Positions 17,301 to 24,238 of a stretch of 24,238 bases of DNA are shown in pieces; within the stretch, counting starts at the first letter, position 1, and every line of letters starts with the position of its first letter. This stretch comes from a virus. Below the pieces are notes generated by a model. The model was not told the origin of the DNA and made no database searches. It worked only from the letters and a program-made list of their open reading frames with translations. The position numbers were made by a program, and so were the translations under genes. The stretch spans positions 1-24,238 of IMG/VR virus record IMGVR_UViG_3300008266_000450; one strand, given 5' to 3'.

Positions 17301-20300
17301 GAGCTTGCTTGTAGCAGAATTACATATGAAAGAGAGTCTATAATTGCATTCTCTTTTTCTACTACTTCTGGATTAGATGATTCAGATACGTTTTCAAATC
17401 TCCAAGTAATTACATTACCTGTAGACATATCTGTTAATCTAACACCTTGAATATTTCCATCACTATCTCTAACAATAGCATCTAGTAGGTTGTCTTCTAG
17501 ATTGTAATAAGACTTACCATTAATTATAAATGCTGAACCATCAGGACTAATCATTATCTCCCCAAATGTTCTAGCTTCTATATCAGATAGAACTTCGTCA
17601 TAGCTTATATCTGTGCTAACAGGGGAGGGAGATTCTATTTGAATATTCTTACTATTAGCAGCATCTCTAATATCTTTCTGCCTCTTTACTCTTCTATATG
17701 CTACTTCTTCTGCAGGAGATAACTTATCTTCATCAATTGCATTGAACTCATCGTCAGTTAACTTCTCATACCCTCTAGCAAGAATATCCTCTTGTTCTTC
17801 TAGTTCTCTTCTTCTAATCTTAGCCAGGGCTAAATCCTCTGCAGAAATTCCTGTAGGAAGAGCTAAATCTAGTTCTTCTGTAGATTGTGCATTTTCTATA
17901 GTTGACTTAGCTTGCTGTGCTTTTTTATAAGTATCATTTAGTTTTCTTTTCTCTACCTCAGCTTCTACGAGCAAAGCAAGATCCTCAGGATTATTACGTA
18001 ATCCGTTATAACTCTGAATGGCAGCTTGCCTTTCCATAATCAAACGTCCTAAGCCATCGATAGTTTTTTCAAAATCCTTAGAATCTTCTGGATTAAGAGC
18101 AAACTTATTTGCTAAAATATCCTTTAGCTTTTCATTTAATTTATCTGTCTTCTTTCCTGTAACAGTTGACTTTACAGTTACGTTTCCATCTTTTGATATT
18201 TCTATCTGCCCAGTCTTAACCATGTAGTCAAAGTCCTCTTCAGGAACCTGAGCTAGAGCTGGAGCTTTCTCAAGTAGCTCTTGGTACTTATCTTTAATAA
18301 GATCATCAATACTATCTACATTCTCAAGTCTATACAAGAGTTGATTAGCATACATGTTTCTCAAACTAGACTCTAATGCTTTAGATTCTCTAATTTCTTT
18401 AGTCTCAAATGAATCAAGTATTCTAGAGAAGATTGCTTTAGATGGTTGTTGAGCTCTTATAATAGATTCTACTTGCTCTTGTCTCTTAATGCTTCTATTC
18501 ATCTTAGACTTGACATCATCTATAAGCTCAGCTTGTTCCATGCCAGTCTGTTCTTTCAAAGTCTTATTAACATCGTAACCCCATCTTTTCTTAAATTCAG
18601 TCTCATCAAGTTGTTTAAGATCGTCTATTTGCTCCATTGCATAGTCAAGAGCTCCTGACTTTCTATAGTGATTAGCTGTATTAGAGATGATTCTTCTTCT
18701 AATCTTTTCTGCTTCAGTAAACTCTCCCTTTTGTACAGCCTCATTCATATCCTTAACCAGAGATAAGTTATTTTCTGTATTCTCCATATTTTCTAGAACT
18801 TTTGCAAAAGATCCAGAGTTTAGAATATCGAGAGCTTTCTTAGTATTTGCAGTTTTCTCTTGGGCAAACTTCTTATCAGCTCCAGCAAGTCTTCCAAGCA
18901 TTCCTGTTCCTCCTCCTACAAGAGCACCAATAAGCATGCTCTCCAATCCCTCTTTAGTTCCTACTGTATTGGCTAAGGCTTTACTAAAAGATTCAGCCAT
19001 ATCCCCAACACCATCAGCAAACTTATCTGAGTAATAGTCCCTAGATAATTCAGAAGCTGTAAACTGTGCTCCTTCTTGGAAAGCTTCAGTTGCAGAATTC
19101 TTTATTGGGGCTCCAAAGAGTCTATTAGCTTTAGCAAATGCTCTTGCCATTCCCTTCTCTGGAATGGCTTCTATCCATTTACCATCAACTTTTTTAATAC
19201 CATATGTTAAAGATTCAGAAGCTGGCTTACCTGTTTGGAGCATTTTTCCAAACATGATCATATTAGTAGTTGCAAGAATAGGAAGGTTTATACTAAAGGT
19301 TAAGTTACCTGCAGCGGCACCTGATGCTACAATTCCTTCTTCTACATCTGCTGGCATTTCTTGACCTGGATTCTCTTCCTCCCATTTAGCCTTCTGCTCT
19401 TCAATAAATCTATTCTTAGTCTCTCTAGCTTCTACAGATGCTTCAGCTAATGACATATGTAAGCCTACACTTAAGTGTTTAGCAGCTGTTTTGATATTGG
19501 CTCTTCTAGCCATAGCTGTTAAGCCATCATCTATTCCAGCTGCAAAGTTTGGGGCATATGGGGCATTTACAACCTTAGCTGCATTGTATGCTTGGAACTG
19601 TTTACTTCCGAACTTTGCAGCATCTTGAGTAACATCTAAAGCTTTATCAGTTGCTTGAGCTATCTTCCCCATCCTTCCTGCATTAGCCATCTTTGCAAGC
19701 ATAGCTCCCTCACCAACACCTAACCACATAGTAGCCATAGAACCTACTGTGTATCCAACACCGTTGGCAAATTTATCAGCCCAGAAGTTCATAGTTCCCA
19801 GACCCTCTACTAATCCTGCTTTCTCTTCTTGTTTAGTGTAGTAGTTGGGCATGTTTACTCTTGCCCAATTGTTCACATCATCTATAGTTCTTCCTACAGG
19901 GTTATCATAGTAGCTATGATTTTCTCCAAATGCTAAGTTTAATAATCCCCCAACTACACCAACAGTATTTTCTGCAAGAGCTCCTACAGCAGTAATACCT
20001 GCTTTAGTTAATCCATATCCTAATTGCTCTCCCCATGTTTGGTTCTGAGCTCTAGTATCATTCCAATCAATAAATGCATTTCTTGCTACCCCGTAACTTG
20101 TATAGCTTTCTAAAGGATCAGTATACGTATTAGTTAACCTGACTGTTCCAGCAGCAATATCTAATCCATCAAATCCATACTGTCTTCCTTTTCCAGGATT
20201 TAGATATGTACCAGACTCACGTTGTACAGCTGATATTAATGGATTACCAGGCTTTAACTGTTCTTGGGTTAAGCCTGTTTCTGCAGATACAGCATTTAAT

Positions 20301-20317
20301 AATGGGTTATTCGACAT
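14342..20317 (-). CDS. Giant putative ejection/cargo protein with membrane-like segments and coiled coils, 1991 aa
   Basis: No enzyme motif recognised. The N-terminal quarter holds several Gly/Ala-rich hydrophobic segments: about 103-131 (ITAVGALAENTVGVVGGLL), 186-203, 328-358 (ASGAAAGN...LPILATTNMIMF) and 459-478 (SMLIGALVGGGTGMLGRLAG). The phrase EAFQEGAQFTASELSRDYY at 411-429 precedes the last one. This resembles internal virion proteins that insert into the host envelope during DNA ejection. Residues about 490-580 are helical, and 1055-1140 and 1155-1245 form long charged coiled coils. Residues about 1370-1650 are richer in Pro, Gly and strands, and the tail is Ala/Glu-rich. It lies just upstream of the polymerase gene and three bases after the 758-residue gene. 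Start ATG at 20315-20317, TAA stop. A role as envelope channel or polymerase carrier is inference. Confidence 0.75.
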   Translation of the reverse strand: MSNNPLLNAVSAETGLTQEQLKPGNPLISAVQRESGTYLNPGKGRQYGFDGLDIAAGTVRLTNTYTDPLESYTSYGVARNAFIDWNDTRAQNQTWGEQLGYGLTKAGITAVGALAENTVGVVGGLLNLAFGENHSYYDNPVGRTIDDVNNWARVNMPNYYTKQEEKAGLVEGLGTMNFWADKFANGVGYTVGSMATMWLGVGEGAMLAKMANAGRMGKIAQATDKALDVTQDAAKFGSKQFQAYNAAKVVNAPYAPNFAAGIDDGLTAMARRANIKTAAKHLSVGLHMSLAEASVEARETKNRFIEEQKAKWEEENPGQEMPADVEEGIVASGAAAGNLTFSINLPILATTNMIMFGKMLQTGKPASESLTYGIKKVDGKWIEAIPEKGMARAFAKANRLFGAPIKNSATEAFQEGAQFTASELSRDYYSDKFADGVGDMAESFSKALANTVGTKEGLESMLIGALVGGGTGMLGRLAGADKKFAQEKTANTKKALDILNSGSFAKVLENMENTENNLSLVKDMNEAVQKGEFTEAEKIRRRIISNTANHYRKSGALDYAMEQIDDLKQLDETEFKKRWGYDVNKTLKEQTGMEQAELIDDVKSKMNRSIKRQEQVESIIRAQQPSKAIFSRILDSFETKEIRESKALESSLRNMYANQLLYRLENVDSIDDLIKDKYQELLEKAPALAQVPEEDFDYMVKTGQIEISKDGNVTVKSTVTGKKTDKLNEKLKDILANKFALNPEDSKDFEKTIDGLGRLIMERQAAIQSYNGLRNNPEDLALLVEAEVEKRKLNDTYKKAQQAKSTIENAQSTEELDLALPTGISAEDLALAKIRRRELEEQEDILARGYEKLTDDEFNAIDEDKLSPAEEVAYRRVKRQKDIRDAANSKNIQIESPSPVSTDISYDEVLSDIEARTFGEIMISPDGSAFIINGKSYYNLEDNLLDAIVRDSDGNIQGVRLTDMSTGNVITWRFENVSESSNPEVVEKENAIIDSLSYVILLQASSIRADQTMSPAEAREELEPRVQAALEDAAVREKFEENTEATQTEEELAKNNLSKTAGLTDDQLRVQVETLKADLEEMNELLELERQIAMEAGFTKKEFDADPQIKELREIKKRISQLLNTKIKTLRSRKEAKKRNVLPDTDVNTENVVDETLSESEEDLILAGLEEEIKNLENELAPLTEVAKAYKDIIDGKYGENQDVAGAVVALKDTNKKIGVVKAKITKRRNKINEVNEKRQLEELRQNRDAAERAGQPTEGQDPETKDINPGTATQEQGLAPISVDALELINQQLGMAAEVVREQEQKNIQNNIPVTEIAPQATSVVPTVETTIPVVRTAGESDVRLAKGEFLTNEEHHVVLNEDFMPMPNDLTQTVDGLPIIVDPGILGLPEFAAAGTTITFEVREDTKWWTGQSPTLPEDKHWETVPIYATAINPTTGEKVYIALLQSANPALAPGEQGLDRRDIYNLYKQGLTPTATVITKRYNSSNFSNARTTGGQPVFSPFRPDGGVPTVMYVGIQKGTGKVLRLATPGDTLIPGIESVNFDLSKLTPGQVVFPVRDPNGNPTMVVGNTRNVTPEVVTTVVDSIVKAEIPTASTLETLVGVNQLISEQESGQYDMPSQANEDVIDLKQAEGNNFMLVETLLNGTQLVTFFSQTANAFVRLNMTELKAGLSGGNPRFSFIEIGLNEKGYPAILPIPNDSVNRDDISSRLGEDFKQAMLNKKMQVSQALLTANEAFTSPIDNKTYPSYYDFLTSDTSLSTAREEGVGSNAILTADVITNNHGSVFYDVGLKVSNLSTVEKPTQVEEDLQAKQVAISFDEDYKSALATIEPEAPVSDIERRRQLALKNIWGINKINRRTGESSITFNTRGAKDGIVFEQVSTENEMIDQINAIYDALEEEAATQVAPEETVMEITGPQSTTDTYDILGQAPAPTAKPTQAAAATTNDLLSYVLSRPQSSVDAEAEAEQRAAEEALRNPDLAEMVRRECNS

Positions 20318-20320
20318 ACT

Positions 20321-22597
20321 TTAAATACCTTTAATTACAACATCTGATTCCAACAACTCTTTTACTTCTGGATCATCTAGTTTATACTTTCTATCCAGTG
20401 GCTGTCCTTTCTCATCCTTTAAGAATGGTCTACCATCAGGATGCTCAAAGGATATGTAAGGATTAGCATCTCCTCTAGAGGTAATCTTAATTTGAACTGG
20501 AGCTCCATTGAATGTAATATCTCTAAGATATCTTGGGGCAGAACTAGCATCATGAGAATTCTGAGCCATAACTGCTGCCCCTAATCTAACAGCAGGTCTA
20601 TTCATAGCTTCAGATAATCCAGTTCCCTGTAATCTTCTTCCATCCATAGTAGCTGTCTTAACACTTCCATCTTTACCAACAAGGTCTAGTTCATAAGTGT
20701 TACTTCCAGCATGCCAGAATACTTTATTGATTTTATAGTCTTGACCTAACTCAGCTACTTTTTCACCACTCATTTCTTTACCATCAATCTTTACTACTTC
20801 ATTTTGTGTAATAGGTCTTCCAACAAAGAACTCTTTAACTTGCTTAGTTACTTCTAAGTCTAGATCATCATTACCAGTTTGAATTCTCTCACCATATAGT
20901 CTAGATTCTTTAATCTCTGCATACTTTTCGTTTACCTTATCTCCAAAAGTATTGCTAAAATAATTTCCAGGATTTGTAATAAAGGTTGGAGACATTCCAG
21001 TAGAAACCCCCATATAAGCTGGTGCAGATGCGGATGATGTCCCTCCTACAGTACTTTTATATTTGCTCTGATTTATGTGGGCATTAAAAGATCCTGCTCC
21101 ATACCTACCATCAAACTCAGCTTGAAAATCTTTGTAATCCTGATCATTAGGATTATCAAATGTATTTAGTATCTGCTGATATATCTCTCCAGCACTAGCT
21201 CCTTTCATCCTATCTTTAAATATACTCACCAATGTAGGATCTTGCTTTTCAAGATCAGCCATAGTAATAGCTCTATTAGCTGCATCTCGTATTTGATTCT
21301 GAGCTCTTTCTTTATCTCGTTTAGCACTTATGATACCAGCTTGTAGATCATCTTTAGCAGCTTGTGATAGAGAAGTATCTTGAAGTTGTCTTTCAAGATC
21401 AGCTATTTGAGCATCTGCATTTTTAATAAAGTCTTGTTTCTCTTGAGTAGTAGATCCAGTAATGTCCTTATCTGCAGTTACATCTCCTTGTCTAAATAGA
21501 CTCTCTCCTAGAGCATCAAGTTTATCCTGTCTTCTTCTATGAGCATCTAGATACAGAGCATAGTTATTTTCATATCCTCTTTCTGTCTCAACACTTTTAT
21601 ATGATTTAGCAAGTGCATATCCTTTTACTGGCTCTAAAAGATCATCTCTAAATATGTTCTTTAATACAGCTTGAGATAAGTTAGGATCTGTCTTAGCTTT
21701 TTTAACAGTCTCATTCTCTTTAGCAAGAGCATCTATTTGACTAGCAATAATTTTCTTTTGTGCAGGACTATACTTATTCTCTGCTACTTGTTTATTTAAT
21801 TGATCGATAGCAGCTTGGTTAGTTTGCATTCTTGCATCTAGATAGGCAGTAGAGTTACCACTATCTTCTACCATTGCTAATTGCATATCTGCTCTTTGAT
21901 CTAGATACATCTGTACATCAGGTTCTTGAATAACAGAGTTATAAACCTCCATTACTTTTTCTGGACTTATCGTGCTAACTTTATTAGCTGAAGATGACTT
22001 CCAGACTCCATTAGCATCTAACCCAGATGATACTACTTTCTCCCCATATGTTTCTTCGTGTAGAATATCTAGTCTTGATTTTATCTTATCCATAAGTTTA
22101 GGATCCTTATAGATTGTTGGAGCACTGTACATTGAACTTTCTAGTACTTCTCCAGTTGTTGGGTCTACTTCAAACCCTTTATATCCTCTTATAATATACT
22201 TAGTAGCCATATTATAATCTGAGGCATTAATATCTCCACTTTCAAGTTGCTTACTTAGAGTTTGAAGAGCTCCTTGGTACCTCTCGTAGTTCTCTTTAAT
22301 TGGCTTATACTTCTTACTAAATTCTGAAGCAGTCAGTCTTATCTCATTTCCTAAATTTTCGTAGTCTCCCCCTCTATCTACAAACGATTGTAGTTTATCC
22401 TCTATTTTTTTCTGCAGTTCAGCTTTCTTAGCCATATCATTTTCAAATGGCAAAGCAGCTTTCATTTGTTCAAGAGCCATAGCTACTTGATCATTAGCTT
22501 GAAGATTTTCTACATATCTATTACGTAAGGTCTCTGCAATCTTAACTGATTGAGGATCTCTGTACGTACTTACAAATTCACCAAACTGATAAGGCAT
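20321..22597 (-). CDS. Putative virion cargo/structural protein, 758 aa
   Basis: Function unknown. The N-terminus MPYQFGEFVSTYRDPQSVKIAETL looks like the start of a helical virion protein family I associate with crAss-like phages, but I cannot name a characterised member. Most of the chain is helical and charged; coiled-coil-like stretches lie at about residues 250-300 (QAAIDQLNKQVAENKYS) and 385-445 (ADAQIADLERQLQDTSLS). Residues about 590-650 look beta-rich (VVKIDGKEMSGEKVAEL...YELDLVGKDGSVKTATM). No signal peptide or membrane segment is seen. It begins five bases after the upstream structural gene and ends three bases before the 1991-residue gene, with a weak AGG just before the ATG at 22595-22597. 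The tight spacing supports co-expression with the other packaged proteins; a scaffold, tail-lumen or ejected cargo role is possible. Confidence 0.72.
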   Translation of the reverse strand: MPYQFGEFVSTYRDPQSVKIAETLRNRYVENLQANDQVAMALEQMKAALPFENDMAKKAELQKKIEDKLQSFVDRGGDYENLGNEIRLTASEFSKKYKPIKENYERYQGALQTLSKQLESGDINASDYNMATKYIIRGYKGFEVDPTTGEVLESSMYSAPTIYKDPKLMDKIKSRLDILHEETYGEKVVSSGLDANGVWKSSSANKVSTISPEKVMEVYNSVIQEPDVQMYLDQRADMQLAMVEDSGNSTAYLDARMQTNQAAIDQLNKQVAENKYSPAQKKIIASQIDALAKENETVKKAKTDPNLSQAVLKNIFRDDLLEPVKGYALAKSYKSVETERGYENNYALYLDAHRRRQDKLDALGESLFRQGDVTADKDITGSTTQEKQDFIKNADAQIADLERQLQDTSLSQAAKDDLQAGIISAKRDKERAQNQIRDAANRAITMADLEKQDPTLVSIFKDRMKGASAGEIYQQILNTFDNPNDQDYKDFQAEFDGRYGAGSFNAHINQSKYKSTVGGTSSASAPAYMGVSTGMSPTFITNPGNYFSNTFGDKVNEKYAEIKESRLYGERIQTGNDDLDLEVTKQVKEFFVGRPITQNEVVKIDGKEMSGEKVAELGQDYKINKVFWHAGSNTYELDLVGKDGSVKTATMDGRRLQGTGLSEAMNRPAVRLGAAVMAQNSHDASSAPRYLRDITFNGAPVQIKITSRGDANPYISFEHPDGRPFLKDEKGQPLDRKYKLDDPEVKELLESDVVIKGI

Positions 22598-22602
22598 ACC
22601 TA

Positions 22603-24238
22603 TTAGATATTAAAGTTTCTTTTATTCTTTCCTCTGTTTAAATCTCCTAGACGGCTAGTATATCTTCTAGCTCCACCTAATTGTGCTTTATTGGCAGCAC
22701 TCATACTAGCTACAATTTCATTTTTTTGATCCTGAGTAAGATTGGCAAAGGCTGGATCCGTATTCATTAGCTCTTTAAGTTTGAATCTATCATACTCACC
22801 ACCCTCTTGTATAACTTTAGCTAATCTTTCCTGAGCTCTATATGATAATGCATCTCCTACTGTTCCAGCAATACCTCTAACAGCTAAATTTAAAGCTGCT
22901 ACTTTTCTCTCATCTGCAAATTGTTTTTCACTCATTTCCATTTGAGCATTAAACATCTTTGCTTTTTGCAAGTTTTCAGAAGCTCTTTGTCTGTTCTCAG
23001 CAGTGGCAGCAGCAGCTTCTACAGCTTGTTGAGCATTAAATTCTGATGCTCTTTGGCCAAGTTCAGCTTCTTTAGAAGCAAGTGCTAAATTAGCTCTATC
23101 ATCTTGCTCTTGTATCTTCATTAACTGCTCATTTAGTTTAGCACTAACTGCTAACTTACCTATTATAGCACCAGGACCAGCATTACTTCCTTCAATATAT
23201 TTATTTATAGCAGCAGCATTTGCTATTGCAGCAGCTTTCTCAGCACCTGAAGATTGTCTTCCAAGTGTAGCCCCTCTAACTACGGCACCAGGAGCTACTG
23301 ATTGTGCTTGGAATTCAGCACCGCTGGTATCAATTGGAGCAGTCTTTTTGTATGGAGTAGCTAATATATATCCAGCAGGAATTAATTGAGCAAGACCTGC
23401 CATTACAGATGGAGTAGTAAAGTTATCCTTTACACTATCTTCTTTCTTATTTGTTCCTTTTGGTTTCTCTTTAACTTTTTTCTTTCGTTCTTTTTGTAAC
23501 TCAGCTAATTTTTGTTCATTTTCTTTAGTTCCTACACCACGGTCTATAAAGAATGTACCATCTCCAGCTTGTGGAAGTGCTGTGGGGTCTACAGCAGAAG
23601 ACATGATTGCTTCTCTAGCCTTTATATCAGCTTCTATTGCTTCAAGACCTACGGGATCTTCAATTTTTCCTGTTTCGTTATCAGTTAACTTAATTGTAGA
23701 AGCAGGTTCTGCTTTCTTTTTAGAACTTTTACTTTTTGATTTACTGCTTGTAGATGCTTTTTTAGCAGCTTCTTCCTCCTGAGCCTTTTTATTTCTATCT
23801 TCAAACCCTGGAACAGCTGAGTATGTAACCATTAGTCCAGTAGCAGGAGCTGGGGTACTAGACTTTTTATGCCCAGACCAATTATAGGAACTAATATTTT
23901 TAGTTAAAGGATCTTCACTAACTTGATATTCTTCTTCTGAAGCAGATGGAACATCATATCGAAAACCAGCAATCTGATACTGACGAGGGCCTCCGTATTC
24001 TTTTACAGTTCTAGGACTTCTGTCTTTTTCTCCTTTCTTATTAGCTACAGCCTCTTGCATCTTAGCAAGTTTCTGAATCTCTTTTTGACTAGCTCCTTGT
24101 TTAATAAGATCTTTATGTCTTTGAGCAAATGACTTACCACCAAGTTTAAGATAAGCTGAGAAGAAGTAGTCATTCATTTTACCCTTACCTCCTGACTTAG
24201 CCATCATTACCTGATCCATAGTCTCTCCACCTTCTACC
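22603..24238 (-). CDS. Virion structural protein, N-terminus beyond window edge
   Basis: The frame has no stop between the ATG at 24219 and the right edge, and the upstream codons read VEGGET. EGGE followed by DYFFSAYLKLGGKSFAQ matches a pattern I know from Bacteroidetes phage structural proteins (EGGE..., then a Y-x-FS-x-x-L-x-x-GGK-[ST]-FA segment), so the gene probably continues outside the window. The alternative is initiation at ATG 24219, which has GGAGAG five bases upstream and would give 538 residues. Numbered from that Met, 150-175 is a Lys/Ser-rich low-complexity linker, 238-265 is very basic (KERKKKVKEKPKGTNKK), and 320-470 is Ala-rich and helical (AAAIANAAAINKYI, NAQQAVEAAAATAENRQR). 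The C-terminus is basic (RRYTSRLGDLNRGKNKR). TAA stop. Tail, portal-proximal or internal virion location cannot be decided. Confidence 0.7.
   Translation of the reverse strand, partial: VEGGETMDQVMMAKSGGKGKMNDYFFSAYLKLGGKSFAQRHKDLIKQGASQKEIQKLAKMQEAVANKKGEKDRSPRTVKEYGGPRQYQIAGFRYDVPSASEEEYQVSEDPLTKNISSYNWSGHKKSSTPAPATGLMVTYSAVPGFEDRNKKAQEEEAAKKASTSSKSKSKSSKKKAEPASTIKLTDNETGKIEDPVGLEAIEADIKAREAIMSSAVDPTALPQAGDGTFFIDRGVGTKENEQKLAELQKERKKKVKEKPKGTNKKEDSVKDNFTTPSVMAGLAQLIPAGYILATPYKKTAPIDTSGAEFQAQSVAPGAVVRGATLGRQSSGAEKAAAIANAAAINKYIEGSNAGPGAIIGKLAVSAKLNEQLMKIQEQDDRANLALASKEAELGQRASEFNAQQAVEAAAATAENRQRASENLQKAKMFNAQMEMSEKQFADERKVAALNLAVRGIAGTVGDALSYRAQERLAKVIQEGGEYDRFKLKELMNTDPAFANLTQDQKNEIVASMSAANKAQLGGARRYTSRLGDLNRGKNKRNFNI

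Noticed and set aside
2575-24238. Alternative genetic code (TAG or TGA read as an amino acid), known in some crAss-like phages
   Set aside because: Five very long genes are open under the standard code with no in-frame TAG or TGA, and all end in TAA. TGA and TAG are used as real stops in the plus block. No suppressor tRNA is seen. Use elsewhere in the genome cannot be excluded.
1-24238. CRISPR arrays, tRNA genes, insertion sequences or a classical defence system
   Set aside because: No regularly spaced repeats, cloverleaf-like segments, transposase motifs or known defence domains are visible; nearly every base is used by phage replication or virion genes.

Overview
The window reads as part of a tailed bacteriophage of the crAss-like group (order Crassvirales), whose members infect Bacteroidetes. 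The main evidence is a row of giant minus-strand genes. One encodes a 2363-residue protein with the DFDVDK catalytic motif of the virion-packaged, two-barrel RNA polymerase known from crAss-like phages (the characterised example is gp66 of Cellulophaga phage phi14:2). The other evidence is the two-block layout, with replication and repair genes on one strand and virion genes on the other. The DNA is AT-rich, strongly poor in CpG, and almost entirely coding: the longest gap between genes is about 21 bases. No tRNA, rRNA, CRISPR array, insertion sequence or integrase is visible.

Left block, 1-2553, plus strand: the 3' part of a PIN/H3TH 5'-3' exonuclease, a conserved phage protein of unknown role, a family 1 uracil-DNA glycosylase, and three small genes of 69-75 codons, the last resembling MazG-like phage proteins. 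Every gene here overlaps the next. The last three boundaries are ATGA stop/start overlaps, and near-identical short direct repeats sit at the small-gene boundaries. The block ends in a strong hairpin with a T-tract that overlaps the last stop codon.

Right block, 2575-24238, minus strand, transcribed from right to left: a virion structural protein cut by the right window edge, a 758-residue helical protein, a 1991-residue protein with hydrophobic Gly/Ala-rich segments and long coiled coils, the 2363-residue virion RNA polymerase, and a 1549-residue protein. Gaps are only 3-14 bases and all five genes stop with TAA, so this looks like one late operon. Both the polymerase and the 1549-residue protein carry an HExxH zincin-type metallopeptidase signature in their N-terminal parts.

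Working model (inference): the minus-strand proteins are made late, packaged in the capsid or tail, and ejected with the genome. The 1991-residue protein would help cross the envelope, the polymerase would transcribe early genes, and the metallopeptidase domains would process either these giant proteins or host targets. The plus-strand genes serve DNA replication, repair and nucleotide metabolism.
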